Assembly (NCBI GenBank): GCA_023238725.1
Contig: CM041545.1
Span: forward strand, 19,683,501-19,747,500
Length of the DNA: 64,000 nucleotides
Direction: 5' to 3'
From: Scortum barcoo
Lineage: Eukaryota > Chordata > Actinopteri > Centrarchiformes > Terapontidae
The position numbers were made by a program, and so were the translations under genes. Positions 40,401 through 51,159 of this stretch are shown here, piece by piece. Position 1 is the first letter of the stretch; every line of letters starts with the position of its first letter. The notes below the pieces were generated by a model. That model worked only from the letters and a program-made list of their open reading frames with translations. It made no database searches and was not told the DNA's origin.

Positions 40401-43400
40401 AAGAGGCCGTGAAATTTTTAAAAGCAGCAACTCACAAAATAAAGGGTTCATTTTTTTCCCCTGCAGTTTATTGCAGGCTTGGTATTTTCCTCATTGCGGG
40501 ATGTATTCATTCTGATGGAGGAAAGACAGGTGGGGCTGTTTAGGTTACAACATTTCCTGTATTGACTGGCAGCTCTTGAGTCAGCTGTGACCAACTTTTT
40601 ATTGGGTTGACTCACTGTCACACTTTGAATGTGCACTACCTTTATCAACCTCAGATCTCACCGGCAAAAATACATTTTAGCTCTGCGTCACTTCTTCATC
40701 TAAAAGCAGACTAACTAATAAAACAGATTGCAGTTTCTGTTTAAACCGACCTTTTTTTCTCCTTTCTTTGAAGACCTTTTTCTCCAAACACTGTAGGAAG
40801 AGCACATGAATCAGACCTGAAACTAACAGGGCTTGTTTCGTTGAGACTCTCGGTTTTAGTGAGTCTGAGCCGCAGCCTTTCTGTCGCCTCTCTTCCATTT
40901 TTACACTCTGCATGTATTAAACATCCCACTAGAGGGCAGCAGGACACACTGAGTATAATGTGGCTGTGCTCACGTACAACTTTCCTCTCAATAAGCTGAC
41001 ATCAAACTGGGTTTAGTAGTTTGATCATTTGGAGTACAAAGCTATCAATCACATGAAAGTTTGATCATTTAAACAGTTTATTTCTCATCAAATTTATTCA
41101 TATTTTTTGCTCTTTAGTTTTTGGCTCGCTGGTAACTAAATGGTCAGTGGACACTTCATAGATTAAACTAAATAAATCTATCAACAGTTAATCATAATAA
41201 TCAAAAATGATACTTGCAGCACTATTTACTGAGTGTAACGCCAGATGATATAATCTTTTGTTATGTCAGGTATTTTACCTTGTCTTGTATTGCATTACTG
41301 TCATGAATAGTTTTGGTGCAAAAACACAGCGAGACCCCCAACACAAAGTCTCATCTGAAAGCTTTTAAATTATTCAGCAGTCTTTTTGTTGTCTGTGAGG
41401 ATTATCAGTCACCCAGGTCACGGCAGTTTCTAAGAGTTAGAAGAAAGTCAGTTGTTCTTGCTTGAGGTTTTTGAAGACGTTTCACCTCTTCAGTTCTTCT
41501 TCAGTTCAGACCTGAAGAAGCTTTTCGGATGAGAGGTGAAACATCTTTAAAAAAAAAACCTCAAGCAAGTACAGTTAATTTTATTTTAACTCTTAGAAAT
41601 TTAGTGTTAGGATACAGTACATTTAGCAATTTCCACACAAATGAAGGCCAAAAAGTTGGAAATCATGAGGCATGACTTGTGAAATCAGTCTGATTTAGAG
41701 GACAAGGGGGAGCAGGAAGGGAGTGTGTGTGTGTGTGTGTGATTTTGGAGGAGGAAGAAATGTTGTGAATGGTTTTTAAGTGGGGGAAAATAGAACAGCA
41801 CAGATGTGTGTTACCCCAGTCCCTGTTGAGCTGTTTAGTGTTTGTTTGTTGTACCCAACCACCCCCTGGGTGCCTCTCAAGAGGTTATGGGTCATTATCA
41901 AGCCGGTGACAAAACTCTCTCATACAAGGAGAGGTGTTTGTGCTTAGTCAGTGTGTGACAAACCACACACATACACACAATCACCACTTTTTCTCTAGCT
42001 GAATTATCAACTTCCGCTTCTGTGGGGTCCCGAGGATTTCCCTACAAACGGCATGTTTTTAACTGTTTCCCTGCAGATTGTAAATCAGTCCACTTTTTAC
42101 CACAAGAAAAATCTTCTCTTTGTTTTAATCTTCTCTAAAAAAGTTTAAACCTGTATCACCACATGCTCCTGGCGAGCACACGGGCACGGCTGGAGCTCTC
42201 AGCCACCTGCAAAGTACAGATGGTGCATCCCGCCTCCACAGACACCTGCTATGGAGTGCACTAAATGGCCATTAGTGGAGGGGGGTTGGAAAAAAACAAA
42301 GCAGGCAGTGAGAGTGCTGGCATGTCATATCATACACATTAGCTCAGCCAGATGGCCGGCCTTCTGGAGCGAAAGTGACACTGTAATCATTAATGTCATG
42401 TAGGTGGCTGTAATGACAATGTGTAATAAGTCATTTAATCTTCTGCACTGGTTTTTATATGAAATGAGAACAACTGTGCTTGTATTGGCGGAGGATAATG
42501 AATGCATGATATCATTTACTGGAGTGATCTGCCAAATTTGTGCAAGCACCTTTAAACTTTTTTTGCACTTCCTGCAGTCTCAACTTCTTGTTGCCTCTCC
42601 AGCTTTGAGTGCAAATACCCATAATTTGATATTTGATATATTGCGGGGTAACTTTATAGAGGGAAATAGCACTTTGATCACCTCCATTAGCGGCGAGCTA
42701 TGGGATCTATTGTGAATGCAGCAGCTAAAGCCCGGTGAAGCCGAGGTTTGGCTGATTGCTCCTGCCCCCCTGTGGTGCTTCCTCCCCCGGCCACACACTC
42801 AGGCTATCGGCCCTGGTCGCCCTGGAGACCTCGCCAGCGCTGCAGGAATGTGGCTCGCTGTCTGGCTGTAAGGGCTGTTAACAACAGTTTAGTTTAGTTA
42901 GCAGGACCCTGAAAACCACATGTAGAGGTTGAGGAGAGACATGTATACGTGCCTAAACCACATGCATGTGCTTTCTCCCTCTCTGACTTTCTGACTAAAG
43001 TTCTGAAGTTCACAGCATTAAAAAAAAACAAGATACAGTCCACATCCAGTTTTGAGAAGTTGCTTTTTTTTCTCCTAAAGTGATAGAAAAATGGATATTA
43101 TCTGACATTTTTTACTATTTTCCTGTTTGTTGACCTAATAATGAACTGAAAAATTGATTGGCAGATTAATGATTAGAATAAGACAATAAGAACGATCAGT
43201 AAGTGCATCCCGAAAGAAAAATCACAGTTCCTGGTGCTTTGTTCTGCTTGCTGTGCTTGTGATGCATATGAAGTTACTGTGTGATGAAGAGGTTTTGTTT
43301 ATGTTAAAAAGCCATGAGTGTCTGTGTCTGGATTAACTCACGTCACATGTTTTATTTATTTTCAATTTACACTTAAAGACAATTAAAACCAATTAAAAAC

Positions 43401-45801
43401 TCTCTTATGTTTTCTTCAGGTAAAGTGGCATTCGACCCTGACCTGGATGAAGAGATTGATTACTTTCACTCCGTCGCAAAACAGCACTTGTCGGAGATCA
43501 AAACACCGCAAAAGCAGTTCAAACATCCTGGTAAGAGCCACGAGCACAATCTTAAAACTGAATAATAATTACATAAGTAACAAACACTTCCTGTTTTCCG
43601 TTATTGTAGGAGGTGTGAGATTTACCTCTTGCCTGAGGTGTTTCAGACTCATACAGGATTTAACTTCCTCCCTACGTTTCCTCCAATTGATCGTCTCCTG
43701 CAGACATTGCGCTCTTTGTTTATGACTGTTTTTACGTGCGTCCTCCTCGCTTTTTCTCCAGCTCTCATCAACTTCCAGACGGATGTTAAAAAAACAAGGA
43801 CAGATGCCTCCAAGCTCAAGCAGAAAAGCCAGATTCAGCCGTCGATCGAACCCCCGCTTGCCACCTCCACCTCCGCCCCGGCTCCCTCACCTTCTGCTCT
43901 TCCCAACACACCGACCCCCCAGCCCAGAGCCACTGGAGTTGGGGGCCGAGATGGCCCAATAGCTGTGCACCCGGCGCTCAAAAATGACAGCATTTTTGTC
44001 AGTGAGTGCGATTTTATGTACATTCAAGCTTGCAAGGAAGATTTTTAAGTTTGTCCCAGCAGAGCAGTTTCCTTCCAGCACGCTCTTTACTGTTATGTTT
44101 CATTTCACCCAAGCTAACCGTAACAACTCATGATGAGCAAATGAGCTGAGGTATAATTATATTTATCACCCGTAAGAAATGTCTCAGCCAGGTAGTCATC
44201 TGAATCCTGCTTAATCACTCATTATTTACTCCTTAATCTGCTCTGTTGTTTCCCTTTCGGTCTCGTCACGACCTGCAGTTATGATCTCGCTGTGTGTGCT
44301 GCTGGGCGCCGTGGCAGTGGTCCTGGCAACCGTCTGCTTCGTCAAGTAAGTCCGAGCACATGAATATTCATGAGAAAAAAAAAGGCAATATATGGCCTCT
44401 TTTTTTGACAAGCAAAGAGGAGCATGTCGTGGAATTAACCAAATAAGATGCAAAGACCAAACTGAGATTGTATTAGTGAGTTTTAATTGTATAGCAAAGC
44501 ACATGAGGTTGATTATTAAGGCGTATAAATTAATAGAAACAACAAAAATGGCTCCAGTATATTCTGTCATTTATAATTTACACACAGTTTTTCTCAGAGA
44601 TGCACATTCAGAGTTTGTTATACTTGATGTAATTGAAAAACAAATGTCAGTTGGGATCATGGCATTTAAATTGACATATGAAGGATGTATGTATGGCAGA
44701 ACATTTTATCTATGGGTCAACCTTAACATCAATTATTTGAGAGATTAATTCTCAATGTGTGTGTTTTCTGGCAAGTATAACTAAAAGAAACAGAAAAAAA
44801 CTGAGCACTGCTTGTGGTATGTGGTAAATCTATACTAAAGTTAATCTATTTTCATTTTTTATCTGGTGCTAATTAGATGAATTACTGATGGATCATTTAT
44901 ACACGTGTGTTACACTTGTGTGACCCTGATAATTAAAGCCTACTGCTGTTCGTGTATAAATGAACTATGAAAGTAGGTTAAAGGATGTTTTAATGCGAGA
45001 GGCAGGAAACAGCCCTCTGTATTGCAAGAGACTCAATTCGCGATGCCACCCATCTGCCACAGGTTGCAGAAAGAGTCACGTCTCGCCCAGAAAGTCGACT
45101 ACCCCGCTTTCGGAGGGGCAGGCGCGCCCGCCGCTGCAGCCAGTGGCACCTCGGTGAGCTCTCCATTCACCTAACCGCTATTCGCTTTATTTCCCTTTCT
45201 CACTTCTGCATTTGCAGCAGCCACATGATGTATGACTGTTTTCAGATGTGTCACCCCTCTTCTGTTTTGTCCTCAGAATGGAGATAAGACGCTGGCCCAG
45301 AGTGCACAGATGTATCACTACCAACATCAAAAACAGCAGATTCTCTCAGCTGGAAAGTAAATTGTTTTTTTTTTTCTCCACTTTCTCTACCACTCCCTCC
45401 CTTTTTTCCCCTCCCTTTATCTCTCATCTTTATCGCGTAGACCTAAACATATCAACCACATCCTCTGACCTTGTTACCTCTTTACCTCAACTCGAACGTC
45501 TTTTTTTTCCTCTCTCTCGCTATCCTCTGCAGTCACAAACCTGAGCAGAAAGTCCTTGATACCGAGGTCACATCAGATGAGGAAGAAGTGGGAGGGGATT
45601 TCACGGTATATGAGTGCCCAGGGCTTGCACCGGTGGGTACATGCACACACAGACATGCACACACATACACACACTAAAAACTAATAATTTCTGATGCTGA
45701 ATTGTCCATCTTTCCTTTGTCCTTGACAGACTGGAGAGATGGAAGTGAAGAACCCTCTGTTTGATGACTCCACTTTAAATTATCAAGGGACTCACAAATG
45801 A
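25559..45801 (+). CDS. npdc1: Neural proliferation, differentiation and control protein 1 (NPDC1)
   Basis: NPDC1 is a single-pass membrane protein of neural tissue linked to growth control. Nine exons in phase: 25559-25682, 36010-36159, 43420-43530, 43762-44001, 44279-44345, 45063-45153, 45277-45356, 45533-45632, 45730-45801; 344 residues (human 325). Exon 1 encodes a leucine-rich signal peptide; exon 2 a six-cysteine ectodomain (CPGHLDCAKERRHFC, CGPC); exon 4 a Ser/Thr/Pro-rich stalk; exon 5 the membrane span (about 208-231, LLGAVAVVLATVCFVK). The cytoplasmic part is the most conserved: LAQSAQMYHYQHQKQQ, GDFTVYECPGLAPTGEMEV and NPLFDDS match human NPDC1 almost word for word. Introns 1 and 2 are about 10.3 and 7.3 kb, far longer than in the compact human gene. 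Neighbours pou5f3, fut7 and clic3 agree with human 9q34.3. Confidence 0.95.
25685..25714 (+). repeat. (AAAC)7 microsatellite at npdc1 intron 1 donor
   Basis: The array starts two bases into the intron (AG|GTAAACAAAC), so it forms part of the 5' splice site itself (positions +3 onward). Confidence 0.95.
26297..26759 (+). repeat. Alternating GT and CA microsatellites in npdc1 intron 1
   Basis: Four arrays within 470 bp: (GT)n 26297-26326, (CA)n 26448-26475, (GT)n 26639-26655 and (CA)n 26711-26759. Sense-strand GU and CA runs are complementary and could pair in the pre-mRNA. Confidence 0.95.
32130..32400. repeat. Dispersed fish repeat in npdc1 intron 1
   Basis: TTAGCATGCTAGCATTTGTTAA, ACAAACTTTCATGACAATCC, GATATTTCAGGCTGGATCCA and AGTGGTGGACTGATCC are hallmarks of a common percomorph element. 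A relative lies at 4340-4690. Confidence 0.7.
36625..36790. repeat. Dispersed fish repeat in npdc1 intron 2
   Basis: AATCTGCAGCTATTTTGATG, GATTGATTAATCATGTAAG and GCTGCTTTTCTTTGTCTTAT identify a familiar high-copy percomorph repeat. Shorter, more decayed pieces of what looks like the same family lie at about 41155-41225 and 43075-43200. Confidence 0.65.
37369..37698 (+). repeat. CA, TC and GT microsatellites in npdc1 intron 2
   Basis: (CA)-rich 37369-37400, (TC)n about 37449-37480 and (GT)n 37672-37698. The flanks are strongly pyrimidine-rich (37100-37350), which explains the long meaningless open frames there. Confidence 0.9.
41429..41597 (+). repeat. Foldback (inverted-repeat) element in npdc1 intron 2
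   Basis: Two arms of about 65-70 nt are imperfect reverse complements: TCTAAGAGTTAGAAG and CTTGCTTGAGGTTTTTGAAG, then GTTTCACCTCT, mirrored by AGAGGTGAAAC, AACCTCAAGCAAG and AACTCTTAGA. The centre (TTCAGTTCTTCTTCAG / CTGAAGAAG) also pairs. The text GGATGAGAGGTGAAAC is typical of a widespread fish repeat. Confidence 0.8.
43256..43269 (+). promoter_or_regulatory. SOX-OCT-like composite site in npdc1 intron 2
   Basis: CTTGTGATGCATAT joins a SOX core (TTGT) directly to an OCT half-site (ATGCATAT). As I recall it, the mouse Sox2 downstream enhancer element reads almost the same. It lies about 150 bp before npdc1 exon 3 and 7.9 kb upstream of pou5f3. Motif only; function not shown. Confidence 0.25.
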
Positions 45802-45815
45802 ATGCTGAACACTTT

Positions 45816-45852
45816 ACACACACACACACACACACACACATACACACACACA
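45816..45852 (+). repeat. (CA)n microsatellite in npdc1 3'UTR
   Basis: A CA array, interrupted once by T, begins 14 nt after the npdc1 stop codon. Confidence 0.95.
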
Positions 45853-46792
45853 GCATTTCTCTGGATGAAACCACTTGATCTCAAACTGCATGCACAGAAA
45901 TGGAGAATGAGCTGATTAAAAAATGATTGTTTTCTTCTCTGCCCTTTACTATATTTGCCCCGAGTACGGCTTTTAATACTACAAATGTGTGTTGGGTTCT
46001 TTGTTAATTTATTTCTGTCACTGTTTCGGAGCATTCCTGTCTTTTAATATAAAGTTTTCAGAGTCCTCTTGGATGTGTCCTCCTTGTCTTATTTAAATGT
46101 TAAACTCTAAGTTCAGATTTTCTCCTCCAGCTCTGTTATTTTCCTTTTTTTCTGCAGCTGTTTCCAAATATTGTGATACAGCAGCAGACATGTGCACACA
46201 CCCACAGACCCACACCCACATATATAAGCTGAGAAACAGGTGCCCTCCTTTGTTTTGTCATGCATAACTAGTGGCAAAACCACATTCCTAACCAAAACCC
46301 TGAAAATGTTTTAAATCACATCTCTGTGATTCCTCTGTAAAACCGCCCATACACAACACAAGGTTCTGCATTGAACATGTTACCGTTGCTAATTTTATCT
46401 CTTCTCATATAAGCTGCACATTAAAGGTTTTAAAGATTAAAGGATATAAATCTATATGAAAATGAAGTACTTGATGACGTCTGTTTGCATGGTTTGACTG
46501 TACTGTGTTTGAATCATGGCAATGCTTGGATGAATTATTCTGCCTCCTGTACGTATGCATCCTGTCGCAGGAGGAGGAATGTACAGTAAAAGTGACTTCT
46601 GAGCACTATTTTTTTTTTTTTTTTTTGGAGACAGACTATACTGATGGATGTGTTGGTGGAAAATATCACTATCTTGTATCGTCCCTCTGTCCTCTTCTGT
46701 CCCAAGTTAACCCCCGTACTGCAAAGTGTACATACAAAGAGTGAAAGTGTTCACTTTTTATAGATATTTGTACATGCAGACCAAGGATTGGA

Positions 46793-46798
46793 AATAAA
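46793..46798 (+). terminator. npdc1: Candidate npdc1 poly(A) signal
   Basis: AATAAA about 1 kb after the stop codon, followed by a T-rich stretch. No earlier canonical hexamer was seen in the 3'UTR. Confidence 0.55.
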
Positions 46799-48902
46799 CT
46801 TTTTACCACATGTGAAAATAACTTTCTTTAGTCTTTTTGTGCTCCTTTTTAACATTTATTCTTTTATTGGTGATGGCGGCAAAATGACATGAAATGAGGG
46901 AGATGTAATAATGCTCAACTAGATTAAAATATTAAAATACAAATGTATTAAAATACAATACAACAAAAAAAAAAGAAAAGAAGAAGTTTGCTTTGTGATA
47001 AATAAAATAATGGGAAGGGTGCTGGCCACTGCTCACATGAGCTGCGTGAGCTGCATTTTGTGGCAAACTACTAAATCAAAATATGATCGTTTTTATGGAC
47101 AGTCAACTTAATTTGAAATTCTAGCTAAGATGCTAAAATTTCCAAATATCTCAGACTGAATTTTGCATATAAAATTATGCACACAACATTTTCCATCTGA
47201 TAAAATTGTGCAATCGGGTGCGATGGGTTTCACTCAGCATTAACATCCTGCCTCTTCAATGAAGAGCTGAAACAAGCTGATTGAGAACATACATGTCAAA
47301 CTGTGTGTAATTAGGTGGGGTTTTTTTTTACATAAAGCTTAAAGGGGAAATAAAAGGAAACTTGGTGTCACAGGGTTAAAGAGAGAGATCCCTATCGTCT
47401 TTAAACAGTGGAACAAACGGACGTTACAACATGTTTTGATGAAACCACTTAAGCCTTATTGGGTGGTGCTGTTGATTGCTTTTTTTTATAACATAAGGGT
47501 GTTAAGGGTGTTTAAAACACATTTAAACACATACATATATATATGTATATGTTCTTGCTGAATCATCGAGGCAGGGTTGCAGGGTTGCAAGTGTTTCCTC
47601 CCTGATGAACTCTTCCATCACATACACTTTTCACCTCACAGTGTGACACATAAGGTGATACATCTCTGCTCCAATCTATCGCTTACTTTCCGGTGATCTG
47701 GTTTGAACCTTTCTAACCATCAGGACACAAACGACTACACCCAGAAAGTGTGTGTGTGTGTGTGTGAGTGTGTGTGTGTTTTGGGGGTAGGGGCCAAGAG
47801 AAGGCTCGCATGTACCTCCATGCGGGTTTTGTGTATGTGGTTGTATGTCTGTGCGTGTTGGGGAGGGGATGTGGTCTCCTGTCCCCATTGAGTCACATGC
47901 CAAGGGCCATTAAAAGCCCTTTGTGCCGGCGGACAGTGGAAGGAAGGCAGCCATTGGCCCTCGGATAAAAACCTGGGTGGGTGGAGGGTCTGTGAAGGTG
48001 GGTATCAAAGGCCGGGCCGTTAGGAGGAAAATCAAAAAGCCATCAGACTTGTTTGCGGGAGTCGATTGTGCTGCTCAACAGGAGGGGCAGTATTTAGATT
48101 CCAGCATTACTACGCTATCAATCAGTGATTTTTTTAAAAGAGGAGACTTCTATTTGAACTTCATATTCTTTTATTTTAAACCATCACAATCGCACAGTAA
48201 AACCTCACAGTTTTGTTTTTTAACGGCTATTCACAAAGCCCTTCACCACTTTTGATTCTACCATCTTTAATGAAGAACACACCACTTTTTTAAGGGAACT
48301 CTAATGAATATGGCTTCTTAGAAACACTCATTTAGTAACCACATGGACCGTTGCATGAAACTGACGTGGTTTCCTCTTGAGGCGAGTTCTTAAGTGCGGC
48401 TATACAAAGTGTGTGTCATTTTCACAAGTACCACCACTTACAGAAACCGTGCATCCTCAAATGAAAGACATTGGTTGCTTCTTAGAGCAGGACCAATGAC
48501 CGGGTTTAATAATCTATATCAGAGAGATCTTATTTTAGTTGGTATGACTGTTGGAGGTGTGCACACACATTCACACTGCTGCACAGACAGACTTTGTTTT
48601 ATCTGGAACTTTCTCTGTTTGACTGGACGTGCCCCACGAGCAGCGAGTCTCTGAGGTGTCCTGAAGAGGCCACTTAAAGAGAACTAAAGACAAGATCTGA
48701 GACATCTGTAGGGGGGAGGAGGGGGGGTTCAACTAAATCCCCAGATACTCCCCTCACACATCTCCTCCTCACTGTACCAAGCTATTCAACACCCCCTCTC
48801 CTCCACCCCCTCCTCCTTTGGACACCCTGAGAGCTCAGTGCTCTGCTGTCCCTTTCTCTCTGAAGCCCTGCCTGAAGTCTGCTATCTCTCTTGCTGTCTG
48901 TC

Positions 48903-48916
48903 TTTTGCATGACAAT
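48903..48916 (-). promoter_or_regulatory. SOX-OCT-like composite site upstream of pou5f3
   Basis: The minus strand reads ATTGTCATGCAAAA: a SOX-type core ATTGTC abutting the OCT half-site ATGCAAAA. This resembles the composite element in the mouse Nanog promoter as I recall it. It lies 2.2 kb before the pou5f3 start codon. Confidence 0.35.
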
Positions 48917-50097
48917 TATTCTCCCAAGTCCATGGCCCAGGACAATGCTGGCATGGTTGGGGTTTGATGTCTTTTAAGCTATTGAGCAGTTTCTTCTGGT
49001 CTCCCTGAGCTTCCCCGGTCCTGGATCTACACCGCTTTGTGTCATGGGAGGGCAGAGAGAGAGCTGACCTCCTGGTTGAGGTGTAGCATGAAGACATTTT
49101 GTCTATGTTGGACAACTCTGGTTCACATCATGTGACCTCGGGCCCCTAAAGAGGCCATGAGATGAAAATGACAAATTTATGCAGGACTTCTTTTTCTTAT
49201 CATCATCTTTCCCCCCATGTTTTTGTGCTCCATATCATTTTGTGGAATACATTTATGCAAAAGTAACATCTTCATTCAATCAGGTGGTTCAGCAGTCAGG
49301 TATCACTTCCTATTAAAGGGCCACAGGTAAAAAATGCTCATTTATTTCCAATATTTCAACATAAGTTTAACTCCACCTGCAAACAACACCTGGGTCCTCT
49401 GAGCAGTTTGGACCTTGGGGCCATATCAGACTGGATGCCACTCACTCCTGCAGACCTGAGTGAAACTTCAGGCTGGTGTTTGTCTCAGAGGACGGGAAGG
49501 GGGGGGGGCAGAAGGAGGAGGAGGTGGGTGGGTGTGGGGCGGAATCAAAGGGCTGAGACTTATTGTTCCAATCTGAAAAGGAGCTAATGGTCGACCATCG
49601 CAACTCGGGATCTGAAATCGACGGGGTGCCCCGGGGCCAGCTCGTACAATGGCAATGGCACCCCCCCCTCCTTTCCCGCAGCAGTGTGTCTTCCTGCCGC
49701 AATCTGCGGCCAACGACTCGCGCTGGGGGAGCGCATCTGCACCAGCGCTGCGGCCATGCAGGCTTTTCAATGGCCAAGGCTGAATGGGAGAAGTTCACCT
49801 GAATGCTCCTTGGTCACTTTATGATTTTAGGCCTCCATTTCTAGTCAGGCAAGAGCAATCAAAAGTTGAGTGGCCACAGTTTGTAACATTAAAACAGCTG
49901 CAGGGTGCAACATCGGAGAGGAGATGTGTTGAATCCATCTTCTCAAAGCAGCATTGGCAGAAAATGGGTCTATTTTTATTAAAATATAAAAATAGTAAGA
50001 TAATTTAACAGATCCGAGACAAACACACCTCAGCGTTTCACATTAAATTTGTCTTGATTCTTTAAGTTAATTTGCTTTTTAAAATCACCCTAAAATA

Positions 50098-50335
50098 ACC
50101 CTAACCCTCTCTGGGTACTCCAGCTTCCTCCCACTTCCTCCCACAATCCAAAAGACATGCAGGTTAGGTTAATTGGCAACTTCAAATTGCCCCTAAGTAT
50201 GAATGTGAGTATGAGTGGTGTTATGTGAGTGTGTGTCTGAGTGGTTGTCTGTCTATGTCTATCTGTCAGCCCTGTGACTAGCCCTGTGACTGTGACTAGC
50301 GGGAATAGAAAATGGATGAAAATGATGGATGGAAA
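50098..50335. repeat. Dispersed vertebrate/fish repeat
   Basis: TCCTCCCACAATCCAAAAGA, CATGCAGGTTAGGTTAATTG, CAACTTCAAATTGCCCCTAA and GAAAATGGATGAAAATGATGG are the hallmark phrases of a very high-copy fish element. This copy lies about 0.8-1.1 kb before the pou5f3 start codon. Confidence 0.8.
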
Positions 50336-51159
50336 TCACAGATACTCAGGACTACAATGTCAGTTTATTTAATTTAGCTTAAATTGATTGAAGCTTCAAT
50401 GACGGGGATTTTAATATCAAAGCCATCTCCTTACAGGGGGAATAGTTTAAACAAACCGAGCTTTATAATTCATGCATGAGGTGACGAAGTTATAGTGTCA
50501 CAATATGTATTTACAGCAGCCTGTGCCTGCTTAGCAATGTAAATATGCGTTTTACGGCGACTGGAAACTGTTGAATTATTAATATTTTCCTCAGTAATGT
50601 TTTTCCGTGTGCGTAATGACTTTTAAATTTGCTTAAAATGGCAGAAAAAGGTAGCTGGTCTGCAGCAAATACGGCTCAGTTTAAGTAAAAACACGCCCAC
50701 TACTTTGGGGAGACTCAAGGTCATTCACAAATTCACCATCAGCTGTGCGCAATTGTCTGCGCCAGCCAATGGGTGGAGAGCTGCAGAGATCTCCAACACC
50801 CGCGGCTGTGATTAGGAAAAGCTGCGGAGGCCCGGTCGGGAGAGGAGCATTTGAGCTTGAAGGTGAGGTAGTGTGAGAGACGGGGGGGACTTGATGGAGT
50901 AGGCCGTGTGCGCACTGGTGGTTATGTTGCACCAAAACGGCAACTGCTTCGTTTTTGCGCATTTTCACCACGTCCTCCACGATACGGACTCTCGTCGGAC
51001 AGGTGTCGGCTCATTTCTGGAGAGCTGGTCCCTCTCTAAGCTCTCTCTGGCCTGTGCGTAAAACTTGGAAGCGGATGCGCACGTTTAAAATCAGCCCCCG
51101 CGAACTTTTTTAAAACTTTGAACAACTTGTTTAGGAGCTTCTTTTGCAGCGTTTGGAAG

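Larger units (their letters stand above)
46820..51030. other. Intergenic region npdc1-pou5f3 (likely pou5f3 regulatory DNA)
   Basis: No coding exon is recognisable. It contains a (GT)n array at 47749-47779, a SOX-OCT-like site at 48903-48916, a GC-richer block at 49440-49820 with open frames on both strands but no recognised product, a dispersed repeat at 50098-50335, and a CpG-rich stretch from about 50700 that probably holds the pou5f3 promoter. Confidence 0.5.

Noticed and set aside
51118..51159. Upstream in-frame ATG for pou5f3 (14 extra codons)
   Set aside because: The extra residues (MNNLFRSFFCSVWK) do not look like the family N-terminus, whereas MSERSQSPE at 51160 does.
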